A stretch of DNA of 64,000 nt. Source: Roseovarius sp. M141 (GTDB lineage: Bacteria > Pseudomonadota > Alphaproteobacteria > Rhodobacterales > Rhodobacteraceae). Location: the NCBI RefSeq assembly GCF_024355225.1, contig NZ_VCNH01000005.1:54986-118985 (forward strand). Direction: 5' to 3'. Of the stretch, positions 17,643-26,651 are shown piece after piece (position 1 is the first letter of the stretch; every line of letters starts with the position of its first letter). The notes beneath the pieces are model-generated. The model did not search any database. It worked only from the letters and a program-made list of their open reading frames with translations, and was not told where the DNA came from. Made by a program: the position numbers and the translations under genes.

Positions 17643-19031
17643 TCACGATGATGCCTGACGCACGGCAAAGGCGACCGGAGCGGCGGCGGCCGGGTGCCCG
17701 TCGAACGACAGTTGATACAGCCCGTGGCCCGGAATATCCGACAGAAACAGTGACAGTGTCGAAACCGGCGCCGTCTGTACAAGAACCGGGATTTCCTTTG
17801 GCGCGCCGCTGGCCTTTTGATCGTCGTCCAGCTTTTGCAGGACAAGTTTGCCCTTGATGCTGTCAGCCTGACCATTGTCGCCAAACGGGTCGACGATTGT
17901 CATCACAAGTTCGGCGGACTCGCCCAGATCATAGACCTGCCTGTCAAGGGACAGCTGAATCTGAACCTCACCGGGCTGCACGCCTTCCGGTAACACCTCC
18001 AGTGGGTCGCCCGCATCCTGACCGAACAACCGGAACAGGACCCTCTTGAACGCGAGCCCCTTGAAGACGGTCGCATGCTCGTTCACCACGATCTGGCGCA
18101 GACCGCGGGCGGGTATCGCCGAATATAGCGGGACCGTCCCATCGCCTGCCGACGCGGTTTTCGTGACCACGGATTGCGCGTGGTTCACCCCCTGCCCCGG
18201 CGTGTGCACGACATTGACGCGCGTGGCGGTCTGGTGCCCCGTGCCCGCGAAATAGGCATAGCGTATGTGCGCCGGGCGGCCCTCGCGTGACAGGATATCA
18301 TGCACGGCCCGGGCGCTGGCAACCAGCTGATCGTCCATGCCCAGATCGGCGGCAACGGGCGGATCATAGGGGTCAAGCGGCGTGATGCTTGACCCCGCGA
18401 TGTTCCAGATCGCGGCCTCTCCAGGGGCGGGCATCAGCTGATAGCCAGATGGGTAATCGCGGTTGGCGGCGAGCGCCGCGAAATCCTTGCCGCTGATCCC
18501 TAGCGCGCTGTCCATGCCGAACACCCGCGCCAGCGCGAGAGGCGCGCCCAGATGCGGCGTGCCGAAGGTGGCAAGCAGGGTTATCTTGCTGAACCATGGC
18601 TCAGCGTCGAACTTCCCGCCTTCCAGCATCAGCCGCGCGACCATTCCCCCCATCGAGTGGGCCAGCAGCAGGATTTCCTCTGCCCCCTGATCGTGCAGAT
18701 CCGACAGCGTCGCGGCCAGGCGATCTGCGGTCTGAAAATTGTCCTGCCGCCAGTCATAGGCAAAATTCACCTGCCGCCGGTCAGCCGAGGTCTTGCCGTA
18801 TTTCAACGCCTTCAGGTGCTGGTCCATCAGATTGTAAAAATCGTAGCACAGGATATTGTCGATGATGTCGCCCACCACCAGATCCGCGCGCTGCAAATCG
18901 GCGATGCGGTTGTAGCCAAAGATGACTTCACTCGGTTTGGGTGGCCAGACTTCTTCGCCGCGGCTTCCATCCTGTTTGCACAGGTGCAGGCGGGTTCCCA
19001 TGATGCCGGGAATGACAATTGCCGCTTTCAT
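17643..19031 (-). CDS. LCAT-like alpha/beta-hydrolase (lipase/acyltransferase)
   Basis: 462 residues, convergent with the adenylating enzyme. It opens with VIPGIMGTRL, the oxyanion-loop start typical of the lecithin:cholesterol acyltransferase family. FAYDWR at about 90-95 is also characteristic, and the nucleophile elbow is AHSMGG with Ser about 126. The catalytic Asp and His were not assigned with certainty; NEHATVF near 320 could hold the histidine. The last ~110 residues (VQIQLSLDRQVYDLGESAEL onwards) look like a beta-sandwich domain. No signal peptide is seen, so it may act inside the cell or leave by an unusual route. A GGAAG site precedes the ATG. It may release or transfer the fatty-acyl chains used by neighbouring genes, which is inference from context. 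Confidence 0.82.
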   Translation of the reverse strand: MKAAIVIPGIMGTRLHLCKQDGSRGEEVWPPKPSEVIFGYNRIADLQRADLVVGDIIDNILCYDFYNLMDQHLKALKYGKTSADRRQVNFAYDWRQDNFQTADRLAATLSDLHDQGAEEILLLAHSMGGMVARLMLEGGKFDAEPWFSKITLLATFGTPHLGAPLALARVFGMDSALGISGKDFAALAANRDYPSGYQLMPAPGEAAIWNIAGSSITPLDPYDPPVAADLGMDDQLVASARAVHDILSREGRPAHIRYAYFAGTGHQTATRVNVVHTPGQGVNHAQSVVTKTASAGDGTVPLYSAIPARGLRQIVVNEHATVFKGLAFKRVLFRLFGQDAGDPLEVLPEGVQPGEVQIQLSLDRQVYDLGESAELVMTIVDPFGDNGQADSIKGKLVLQKLDDDQKASGAPKEIPVLVQTAPVSTLSLFLSDIPGHGLYQLSFDGHPAAAAPVAFAVRQASS

Positions 19032-19059
19032 GGATCACTTCCTTTCCTGAGGGGTGCGC

Positions 19060-20955
19060 TCACAGGCGCAGGTCGCGGGCTGTTTCGATCCGGCGCGCCC
19101 GCGCGGGCGCGATTTCATGGTCGCCGGGGCGCATCACGTCATGCGCGGCTATATGCGAAAAATCGAGCCCGGTGGCCTGCGATATCAGATCGATCTGCAC
19201 CTGATAGGTCCGGTGCTGGCCAAAAACAAAGGGCAGTTCGGTGATGTCGCGGATCATCTCGCCGTGGCTCAGGACATAGCCCGCGCTGAGAAGTCTGTCG
19301 TTTTCGGCATCCACCAGCACGGCGACCTTCCAGAATTCCGTCGCAAGCCGCACAAGCCCCCGATACAGCCGGTCATCGCCGCGAAATACCGGCCCGGTAA
19401 AGACGGTCATGCGCAGATCCTTGACCTTGGCGGAATCCAGCAGGAAATCCTCCAGATTGTTCCAGACGCGCCGGTTCAGGTTTTTGTGCTGGGGGGCCGC
19501 ATTGACATAGTGAAAGGTGTCTTCGTTCGCCTCTTCGGCGGCTTTCTTGGTGCCCCAGACCGGATCAAGGCGGCGCACCATGTGCCCGCGATCAAGGTCA
19601 TTGGACAGGTATATTTCATTGCCAAGCTGCGCGGTGTCGGGAATACGGGTGTCGATGAACCATTTGTCATTGCTGCGAAAAACGCGGCGCGCCTGACTGC
19701 CGTCTATGTTAACCGCCGTCAAAAGCGGCAGTTTGCGCGACGCGCACATCACCACCGAAAAATGGCAGTAGTCCAGCGTCTTGCGCGCATTGCCCGGATC
19801 CGAAATATCGCCCGCCCACGCGCCGAAACCCGGAAGCGCGACGTCCGGGCCAAGAAAGCCCTCCTTGTAGCCCGCGCGATTGGCAAAATGCGCGGCATCG
19901 TTGCGGCCATCGGCAATGACCCTGACCGGCGGGGGCACGACAATGCTGGTTGACAGGCCGGCCAGCGCATCGGCGACAAAACTGGATTTGACGGCAAAGT
20001 TGGCTTGCAGGAACCGTCCCGAAAAATGCAGACCGACGACCTTGCCGCTATCAAGGCTGATCATTGGCGATCCCGACGCCCCGCCCAGCGTGGCGCAATC
20101 ATGCGCGAACCAATGTTCGCCCGTGCCGGTATGGCTGACCTTGCCGGGGGCGAACCGTTTCACGTCAAAGACATCGCCAAAGATGCCTTGCATCGCATCC
20201 GCGCCATTTCGCGGATCAAACGCCGGGTAGCCGACGGTGCCGATGATCGCGCGCCGCGCCGGGGCTGCGGCGTCCAGATCAATCGGGTCGGGCAGCGGGA
20301 CGTCGGTTTCAACCTCGAGAAACGCGATATCGGGGGCGCCACCCGGCGCGATATACAGGATTTTGGTCACCCGGACGGTCAGGTCGTCGACGGTGCCGAT
20401 CTCTTCCCTGAAATCGACAGCCGCGCCCATTTGCTGAGTCAGAAAGTTGCTTCGGAAGACAAAGCCGTCCCCGTCCGGGCGCGCGAATTCAAGCGCGACG
20501 TGACGGTTGGTGGCAATCACGTTCGGCGCGACCAGCCAGCCGGTGGCGACCCATTCCAGATCCATGTGATTGAACAGCTCGATCCGCCCGGTCCGGGCGA
20601 CGGCGTTCTCGATCACGCTTCTGGCGGTGTCCAGTTCGCTTTTCCAGATGGCGCTGTCGGGCGTGATGAAACTGCCCCCTTGGATAACCAGTGACGGGCG
20701 CCCTTCCAGCAGCACGATCGCCTCCAGCGCGCCGCTAGGTCGTGGTGGCGCAGTTGCGGCGCGGGGCAGTGATTCAAGCCCGCCCTGCCCACCTGCCCGA
20801 ACGGCATCGCCCAGACGTTCGGCCAGGTCGTCGCCGGACATGCCAAGCTTGCGCGTGCCTTTCAAAGCGCCGCGCGCGGCCTTGTTCTGGATTTCCTCGA
20901 CAAGGTCCCTGTCTTCCAGCAAAGACCGGAATTGGTAGGAATTCGAAATATCCAC
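19060..20955 (-). CDS. Trypsin-like protease fused to NucA-type nuclease
   Basis: 631 residues from a GTG start preceded by an AGGGGG ribosome site. After an N-terminal region of about 110 residues (helical then Pro/Ala-rich) comes a trypsin/V8-like domain. It carries TNRHVA (His about 150), DIAFLEV (Asp about 208) and LGGASGSP (Ser about 293). A DNA/RNA non-specific endonuclease domain follows (about 385-610), with SNDLDRGHMVRR at about 450-462; DRGH is the family's active-site motif, and the downstream N-x-x-P-Q-x-x-x-x-N-x-x-x-W segment also fits. No signal peptide is seen. One polypeptide could cleave both protein and nucleic acid, as in effector or defence proteins. The gene ends 28 bases before the lipase. 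Domains and motifs are visible; the biological role is unknown. Confidence 0.88.
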   Translation of the reverse strand: MDISNSYQFRSLLEDRDLVEEIQNKAARGALKGTRKLGMSGDDLAERLGDAVRAGGQGGLESLPRAATAPPRPSGALEAIVLLEGRPSLVIQGGSFITPDSAIWKSELDTARSVIENAVARTGRIELFNHMDLEWVATGWLVAPNVIATNRHVALEFARPDGDGFVFRSNFLTQQMGAAVDFREEIGTVDDLTVRVTKILYIAPGGAPDIAFLEVETDVPLPDPIDLDAAAPARRAIIGTVGYPAFDPRNGADAMQGIFGDVFDVKRFAPGKVSHTGTGEHWFAHDCATLGGASGSPMISLDSGKVVGLHFSGRFLQANFAVKSSFVADALAGLSTSIVVPPPVRVIADGRNDAAHFANRAGYKEGFLGPDVALPGFGAWAGDISDPGNARKTLDYCHFSVVMCASRKLPLLTAVNIDGSQARRVFRSNDKWFIDTRIPDTAQLGNEIYLSNDLDRGHMVRRLDPVWGTKKAAEEANEDTFHYVNAAPQHKNLNRRVWNNLEDFLLDSAKVKDLRMTVFTGPVFRGDDRLYRGLVRLATEFWKVAVLVDAENDRLLSAGYVLSHGEMIRDITELPFVFGQHRTYQVQIDLISQATGLDFSHIAAHDVMRPGDHEIAPARARRIETARDLRL

Positions 20956-21113
20956 TCCACCCCCTTTGAAAACAAACGTTTAAAACGGTGACAGAAAAAT
21001 CATAAACGCTGGACGAATTAAAATAATGTTTCCACCTGATGATATCCCAGAACCGGTGAATTCCCAAACTGGATTTTAGGGCGCGCTGGTTTTGAATGCG
21101 GCAACGGTCAACC

Positions 21114-21770
21114 CTATCGCCCGGCCTTTTCCCACAGCAAGGTGCGGCTTTTCGGGATTGCCAGCAGGTATTGATTGGCCACCGCGTTATGGAGCGCGTA
21201 GGTCTGTTCCTCGACCAGATCGCTTTTGCGGTGGTCAAAGCTGCGCCGCGTCGCGTTGCGCAGGCGCCACTGGTAGATGTCCGGGTTGCTGCGCTGGTGG
21301 TGAAACCCCGATTGGCGCTGCCACGCCAGATGGTATTCGGACGCGCGCGGGCGATAAACCAGATAGCCCGGCCCCCGGCCAAGGCGCCCGAACTCCAGGG
21401 CCAGCGGTTCGTCCTGCATCAGGTACTGGCTGTCGGGCGCGCGGTCCCCGGCGGCGGGATCCTCCAGAAGCCGGGCAAACCGGACCTGCGGGCTGCCCAT
21501 CGAGCGGTTGTCGCCACTGCGCGAAATCCAGCCCCATGTGATGCCGCCCAGCTGCCGGTCCTTGCCGTCATAGCGGAACTGGGCGACCATTTCGGAATTG
21601 GCCAACCGGTAATAGACGCCCGAGCGCAGGTTTTCCGGCGTGCGCCCGAATTCGCGGTAGATGAACCATTGTCTGAGCGGGTTTGCCGCTGCGTCGGCGG
21701 GCAGGGCCGACAGGGCCAGCGCCATGCCCCCGATCTGCAGACCGGCGATGCGGCGCGTTACGTTTGCCAT
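21114..21770 (-). CDS. Exported uncharacterised protein, 218 aa
   Basis: The start is set at the ATG at 21770, which has a GGAGGG site upstream. The same frame is open further upstream, but that part reads as low-complexity shadow of the next gene. Residues 1-28 form a plausible Sec signal (MANVTRR, a hydrophobic core, then ALPADAAANP with an A-x-A cleavage site). The mature part is rich in Arg, Tyr and Trp (FIYREFGRTPENLRSGVYY, WGWISRSGDNRS) and looks like a small beta-rich periplasmic protein. I recognise no family. It sits 65 bases after the 4-TM gene in the same direction and is probably part of the heme-peroxidase transcript. Confidence 0.7.
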   Translation of the reverse strand: MANVTRRIAGLQIGGMALALSALPADAAANPLRQWFIYREFGRTPENLRSGVYYRLANSEMVAQFRYDGKDRQLGGITWGWISRSGDNRSMGSPQVRFARLLEDPAAGDRAPDSQYLMQDEPLALEFGRLGRGPGYLVYRPRASEYHLAWQRQSGFHHQRSNPDIYQWRLRNATRRSFDHRKSDLVEEQTYALHNAVANQYLLAIPKSRTLLWEKAGR

Positions 21771-21835
21771 GGTCGTTTCCCTCCAGTGTCTGCGTTTCCT
21801 CGAAAATCGCGACCCTAATGGCACGCCCCCGGCGG

Positions 21836-22255
21836 TCAGGGCCGCGACATCAGCACCGCCCGCACCGCGCGGTTGAAAACGATATTCAGCGCCAGCGCGA
21901 GGCCGAATATCACCAGCGCAGTCAGCCAGAGGCACAGAAACAGGCAGACGATCGCGATGCCGTAGCGGCCGATGACGCCGATGATGACGGGCAGGCGGTT
22001 GCGGATCGGCTCCAGATAGCCGGGCAGCTGAAACATCACCGCCCACAGCACGAACGCGCCGGTCAGGGCGGGGCTGATCCCCGCGGCCTCGACCTCGGTC
22101 ATGCCGAACCCAAAGATGGCAGATAGCAACAGCCACAGGCCGAACGCCGCCTCGACCAACAGCACATAGCCCAGCAGACGGCGGAACTGGTCGGTGCGCA
22201 CCGCGCCCTGCCCGGTCGCTTCGGAAAGAGAGCGGATGGGGGTCATGGGGGTCAT
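21836..22255 (-). CDS. Small four-helix membrane protein
   Basis: 139 residues. The first of two closely spaced ATGs is chosen because an AAGGAGA site lies five bases before it. Four hydrophobic segments are visible: about 29-50, 60-80, 90-112 and 113-135. A loop QLPGYLEPIRNRLP lies before the third. In size and layout, including a short charged P-x-R-x loop before VIIGVIGRYG, it resembles the 4-TM protein encoded at 26652, so the two may be paralogues. It lies 10 bases after the P450-like gene, in the same transcript as the heme peroxidase. It could anchor or pass electrons or substrate for the oxidases. Family unknown. Confidence 0.72.
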   Translation of the reverse strand: MTPMTPIRSLSEATGQGAVRTDQFRRLLGYVLLVEAAFGLWLLLSAIFGFGMTEVEAAGISPALTGAFVLWAVMFQLPGYLEPIRNRLPVIIGVIGRYGIAIVCLFLCLWLTALVIFGLALALNIVFNRAVRAVLMSRP

Positions 22256-22265
22256 GGGTCTCTCC

Positions 22266-23162
22266 TTACGTGACTTGGGCGGGCAGAGTGCGCTCGCCGG
22301 TGGCCCGGAACCAGATCTCGGCCAGCATGGCGGGCACGACGCGATGGGCGGGACAGGCGCTCCAGCTATCTGACATGAAGGCGACCCGCGGATCGGCGCT
22401 GCGCTGCGCCGCCCCGTCAAGGCGCATGAAAACCAGAGTGCCCGGCGCAACCGTGCCTGCGGCGATGTCGGCATGCGCGCTGGCATGGCGCAGGACCGTG
22501 TCAGGCGCTGCCGCCGCACAGCCAAGCGCGCCCTTGGTCGACAGCGCCCGGCGCGTCGGTGCAGCAGCCAGCGCGCCGTCCAGCCGCTCGACCGCGCGCT
22601 GAAAGGTGTGCACGGCCACGCCGGTCGCGTGAACGGCGGCGGGATCGCCGTGCATGGCCTCGGACAGGGTGCGCTTGGCCCTCGTGACCTCGCCGGTGAG
22701 GGCCCAAAGCAGGCGCAGGGCCGGGTTGGTCAACGCCAGCGATCGGTTGATGACATGGGCCGCGCGCCATGTCCGGGGCGTGGCGCGAAAATCCGGCACG
22801 AACAGGCGCCCGACCGCCTGCTGGCACAGCGGTCCAATCGGCGCCTTGGCCCCGCGCAACCAATCGGCGATGGCTTGCAGGCTGTCGCCATCCCAAGGCG
22901 TATCCGCAGGGTCCAGCCGCTGCGCCAGCGCGTCCTGCATCGCGATCCGCGTGGCGTCCTCGCGCGGGAGGGCCGATGGCAGCGCCGCCTTGTCCGTGCG
23001 CAGCGAGCGGAGCCGGATATTCTGAATGATCCGGTTCAGAATCGGACCAAGCCGCGTCGCCCCCCGGTCCAGCACGGGATCGGCGGCCGCGTCCAGTATC
23101 TCGCCCGGCTGGTCGATGATCAGCAGGTCCAGCAGGCCCGGAATCCGAATGCGCTGCCCCAT
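22266..23162 (-). CDS. Short cytochrome P450-like protein
   Basis: 298 residues. The ATG at 23162 overlaps the TGA of the heme peroxidase gene by one base, so the two are translationally coupled. The C-terminal 90 residues follow the order of a P450 end: APDTVLRHASAHADIAAG, then TVAPGTLVFMRLDGAAQRS, then a Cys-containing segment (SWSACPAHRVVPAMLAEI) where the heme-ligand loop would be. The canonical F-x-x-G-x-x-x-C-x-G is degenerate and the protein is about 100 residues short of a normal P450, so the N-terminal part is reduced. In fungal Ppo enzymes a heme-peroxidase dioxygenase is fused to a P450; here the two halves would be separate. The P450 call is inference from pattern order and remains uncertain. 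Confidence 0.6.
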   Translation of the reverse strand: MGQRIRIPGLLDLLIIDQPGEILDAAADPVLDRGATRLGPILNRIIQNIRLRSLRTDKAALPSALPREDATRIAMQDALAQRLDPADTPWDGDSLQAIADWLRGAKAPIGPLCQQAVGRLFVPDFRATPRTWRAAHVINRSLALTNPALRLLWALTGEVTRAKRTLSEAMHGDPAAVHATGVAVHTFQRAVERLDGALAAAPTRRALSTKGALGCAAAAPDTVLRHASAHADIAAGTVAPGTLVFMRLDGAAQRSADPRVAFMSDSWSACPAHRVVPAMLAEIWFRATGERTLPAQVT

Positions 23163-25048
23163 CAGCCCGCCCTGTCCCACGGGTAGAACACGTTGCGCAC
23201 ATCGTCGAAATGCGGGGCCAGCGCCGGAGAGTGCCGCCGGATCACATCCCTAAAGCCATTGCTTTGCACCCATGAATACCCGGCGGGCGTGTAGATTTCG
23301 GGCGTGAAATCGGTCGAAAAGAAGCGATCGGATTTCAGGCGTCGCGACGCCATCAGGATGAAGATCCGAAACGCCGTGTCCGAAAACCCAAAGCCCTTGG
23401 GCTGGCGGGACGACTGGAACTCGGCCATGCAGCCGATCAACAGGTCGACGCGATCAATGGTGCCATAGACCTCGCGCAGCAGTTTCTGGTCTGCCTCGAC
23501 GCTGGTAAGCTCTTCAAACGACGTGATTTTCGGCATCCCCAGCGCCTCGCGAAAGGCGCAGTAGCGCGGCACGCCACGTTCGCGGTCGCGCAGGATGTCG
23601 ACGGCGGCAAGGTCCATGAAAACGCCCTCTTCGGGCTTTTTCGACAGGTTTCGCAGGGTGTTCGGGAAATTGTGCAGCACCATGGCGCCGGGCGGCTGGG
23701 TGGACAGGGAATAGAGCGCGTCGTCGAACGTCGCCCCATCATAGACCGTCCGTGCCTGACCAAAGGCGACCCCGGTCAGGTTGCGCTCGAACAGCACGCG
23801 GTCGTCATCGGATGATCGGAATTCAAACTGGTCCGGCAGCAGCGCGTGCAGCCGGTAAACGGCGGTGAATTCTTCGGTCATCGCATAGGGCGACCCGTGG
23901 TGATCGGTCGGCGTGCCGGGAATACCGGCCACGACTTCGCTGTCGGACACGAGGCCGAACCCCTTGGCAAGCCGTTCGCCCGACAGGCCATAGAAATTGC
24001 CGCGCATCGCCATGCGCCCGACATCGCTGTCCATCAGGGCGGGCGTCCATTCGACAGTGTGAATCTTTGCGATCAGGGCGGCGTTGACCAGCCGCGCCTT
24101 TTGGAACAGCCATTCGCCACTGGCATTCGGGTGGTCGATGCGCAGGCGATCCACGATGGCGTTATGTTCGCGCGTGAACAGCGTGTGCAGCAGGCTCAGC
24201 CCGATCCACCAGTTGCCGTTGACGCCCGATAACTCCTGTTTCGGGCGTTTTTCCTGCATATCTTCGTCCAGCGGCAGCAGGCCGCGCTCGTCGACCCAAA
24301 ACTTGCCATTCTCCAGCCGCGCGCCCGAGCGTTTGCCACCCTCGCGGCGCATCCGCTCCATCCGTGCCCAGGATGATCCATAGACCTGACTGGCGTCCCA
24401 CCAATGGGTTTCGACGTTGCGAAACGTAACCGGGCGGCCCTCGTCCGCGTCGGTGCGGCTGGGATCGGCGCCGGTCGCCAGCACGTTCATCGGCCCGTTG
24501 GGCGCGTTCGGCTCGCGGTTCGGCGGCCACAGATCGTCGTCCTGCACCGGGATCTCGATCTTGCGTTTGGGATCGTTGGCGCCGTGCCCCAGCCAGTCAT
24601 GGACCATGAACTGAATCCACGCGGCGGCCATCACGTTGAGCGACTCGACCGGCACGAATTCCTTGCGCTCCATCAGCTTGCGCGACACCTCGCGCGGGTT
24701 CGGGCTGAGCAGTTCTGTGTCACGCTCGGCAAAGCCCTTGGACAGCGCGACATTGCGCCCGAACCGCGCACCGGCCATGCCCATCCAGGGCGATTTCATG
24801 TCATTGTAGCTGCCGTCGGGCATGCGGAATTCGCGGGGATCGAAATCCTCGGGCAGGCCGTCGATCTTGCGCCCGCTCAGGTCGGGCGGCGCGGTTTCCG
24901 TGTCGATCAGATTGTGATGTCGCAGGTTGACCCGGTGCCCGATGATCGCCGCCAGCGCCATCAGAAACGGCAATCGGGTCCAGGAAATCGTCCGGTCGGA
25001 AATCCGGGCCCACACCCCCAATACGAAGTCCAATAGCCGTTCAAGCAT
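23162..25048 (-). CDS. Animal-type heme peroxidase, fatty-acid alpha-dioxygenase-like
   Basis: 628 residues if the second ATG is used: the AGGAGG site lies seven bases before it and only one base before the first ATG at 25054. Family features are strong. AAAWIQFMVHDW places the distal heme His at about 150, LLHTLFTREHNAIVDRL is the conserved helix, and VYRLHALLPD places a Tyr-x-x-His pair at about 398/401. That matches the catalytic Tyr and proximal His of plant alpha-dioxygenases. YTPAGYSWVQSN near the end is also alpha-dioxygenase-like. A weak hydrophobic N-terminal segment may associate with membrane. The likely reaction is dioxygenation of a fatty acyl chain next to the carboxyl, giving a hydroperoxide that the downstream P450-like partner could process. 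Divergent from the FAD oxidase operon. Confidence 0.87.
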   Translation of the reverse strand: MLERLLDFVLGVWARISDRTISWTRLPFLMALAAIIGHRVNLRHHNLIDTETAPPDLSGRKIDGLPEDFDPREFRMPDGSYNDMKSPWMGMAGARFGRNVALSKGFAERDTELLSPNPREVSRKLMERKEFVPVESLNVMAAAWIQFMVHDWLGHGANDPKRKIEIPVQDDDLWPPNREPNAPNGPMNVLATGADPSRTDADEGRPVTFRNVETHWWDASQVYGSSWARMERMRREGGKRSGARLENGKFWVDERGLLPLDEDMQEKRPKQELSGVNGNWWIGLSLLHTLFTREHNAIVDRLRIDHPNASGEWLFQKARLVNAALIAKIHTVEWTPALMDSDVGRMAMRGNFYGLSGERLAKGFGLVSDSEVVAGIPGTPTDHHGSPYAMTEEFTAVYRLHALLPDQFEFRSSDDDRVLFERNLTGVAFGQARTVYDGATFDDALYSLSTQPPGAMVLHNFPNTLRNLSKKPEEGVFMDLAAVDILRDRERGVPRYCAFREALGMPKITSFEELTSVEADQKLLREVYGTIDRVDLLIGCMAEFQSSRQPKGFGFSDTAFRIFILMASRRLKSDRFFSTDFTPEIYTPAGYSWVQSNGFRDVIRRHSPALAPHFDDVRNVFYPWDRAG

Positions 25049-25235
25049 AGTCATGCCTCCTGAAGACTGCGGTACTTTCCACTTTTAAAGCATATCGTAT
25101 TTGCCGGTTCACACAAAGGATGATATGGTAAATCTTAATTCTACCGCAGGTTATTTTGGATTTTCACATGAATTAACTGGCGCGCACACGAACACGCGCG
25201 CCTGAGTATTTAGCGATAAATGAAGGGGATCTATT
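25049..25235. promoter_or_regulatory. Divergent control region between peroxidase and FAD-oxidase operons
   Basis: 187 bases between two outward-facing gene sets. It is markedly more A+T-rich than the surroundings (for example around 25080-25180, with TTTTAAAGCATAT and GGTAAATCTTAATT), as expected of a double promoter. A GAAGGGG ribosome site lies just before the + strand ATG at 25236 and AGGAGG before the - strand start. No clear operator dyad was identified. Confidence 0.5.
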
Positions 25236-26648
25236 ATGCCGCGCGTCCGCGTTCAAAACTGGAAACGCTCGATTACGTATCACGCCAATTCGGTCGAACG
25301 GATCAATAGCGCCGAAGACCTGCAAAGGATCGTCAGCGATACCCAGCGATACCCCTCCCCCGTGCGCGCCAAGGGCTCGCACCATTCCACTACGCGCTGC
25401 GTCGTCGCCGAGGCCGGGACGGTTTGCGACATGTCCGGGATGAACAAGATCCTGAAGATCGACAAGGCCGCCAAGACGATCACGCTGGAGGCCGGCTGCC
25501 TGCTGATAGACGCGGCCAAGGCGCTGGAAAAGGAAGGCCTGCAATTTTACGCGAATGTCGAACTGGGCAACCTGACCATGGGGTCGGGCGCGACAGGCGG
25601 CACCAAGGACGCCTCGTACTACGACGACGGCGAATGGGAATTCGGTCAGGTCTGTTCCTATTGCATCGCCATGAAGATCGTGCAGGTCGACGGGTCCATT
25701 CTGGAAGTGACCGAAGACAGCGACCCCACCCTGCTGGCGGCGCTGCGCACCGGCTATGGCATGCTGGGCATCACGTACGAGATGACCTACCGGGTCAAGG
25801 AAATCTCGGCGATGGGCGTCCATCACGAGATGTTCACCGTCGACCGCTTTGCCCAAGCCCTGCCCCAGCTGCTGGAGCGCAAGCAGTCCATCATGCTGTA
25901 TCTGTTCCCGTTTCTGGATCGGGTGCTGGTCGAATTTCGCTATGACACGGATGAGAAACTGTCGCCGGGGTCCAAGACCTGGGCGATCCGCAACTACACG
26001 TGGAAAACAGTCTGGCCCTTCGTTTCGAACGTCTTGGCCTATTTGCCGTGGACATGGCTGCGCTATAAAATCATCGACGTGCTGAACCGGCTGACGCTGT
26101 GGTTCATGACCTACAAACTGAAGGACACGAACTCCAGCCCCGCCGACCAGATCATCCGCTATTCCGAGATGGGCGGCTTCGCGTCCTACACGTTTTCGAT
26201 CTGGGCATTCCCGCGCGATGCCTATCCCGAAACGATCAAGGAATATTTCAAGTTCTGCAAGAAATACTACAAAGAAAACAACTATCGCTGCGACATGCTG
26301 AACGTGGGCTACCACATTGCGCAGGACCAGTCGGGGCTGTTTTCCTATACCCGCGACTGGCCGGCGCTGACGCTGGACCCGGTCGCCTCGGGGGCCAAGG
26401 GCTGGGAGGGGTTTCTGGTCGCCTATAATGAATGGTGCGTGCAGCACGGGGGCCGACCGCTGTTCAACCAGACCGGCAGCCTGACACCGCTACAGGCGAT
26501 GAAATCCTTTGGGCCGCAGATTGCCCAGTTCAAGGCGCTGCGCAACACCATCGACCCCGACGAGCGGTTCCTGAACGAGCATTTCCGCACCCTGTTTTCC
26601 GAGGTCGACGCGGCCGAGACGCCGGATGCGCCCCCGGCCGGGGGCTGA
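25236..26648 (+). CDS. FAD-linked oxidase (PCMH / aldonolactone-oxidase-like)
   Basis: 470 residues, with a good ribosome site. The first 190 residues match the FAD-binding PCMH fold: VRAKGSHHSTTRCVVAEAG (FAD pyrophosphate loop, with His that could take a covalent flavin), CDMSGMNKIL, TLEAGC, LGNLTMGSGATGGTKDASY and LRTGYGMLGITYEMTYRV. The C-terminal half (about 200-450) resembles the substrate-binding part of sugar-lactone and related oxidases. It probably oxidises an alcohol or hydroxy group and passes electrons on; a cytochrome c is encoded in the same operon and could accept them. The substrate is unknown. Three bases separate its stop from the next gene. Confidence 0.85.
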   Translation: MPRVRVQNWKRSITYHANSVERINSAEDLQRIVSDTQRYPSPVRAKGSHHSTTRCVVAEAGTVCDMSGMNKILKIDKAAKTITLEAGCLLIDAAKALEKEGLQFYANVELGNLTMGSGATGGTKDASYYDDGEWEFGQVCSYCIAMKIVQVDGSILEVTEDSDPTLLAALRTGYGMLGITYEMTYRVKEISAMGVHHEMFTVDRFAQALPQLLERKQSIMLYLFPFLDRVLVEFRYDTDEKLSPGSKTWAIRNYTWKTVWPFVSNVLAYLPWTWLRYKIIDVLNRLTLWFMTYKLKDTNSSPADQIIRYSEMGGFASYTFSIWAFPRDAYPETIKEYFKFCKKYYKENNYRCDMLNVGYHIAQDQSGLFSYTRDWPALTLDPVASGAKGWEGFLVAYNEWCVQHGGRPLFNQTGSLTPLQAMKSFGPQIAQFKALRNTIDPDERFLNEHFRTLFSEVDAAETPDAPPAGG

Positions 26649-26651
26649 GCC

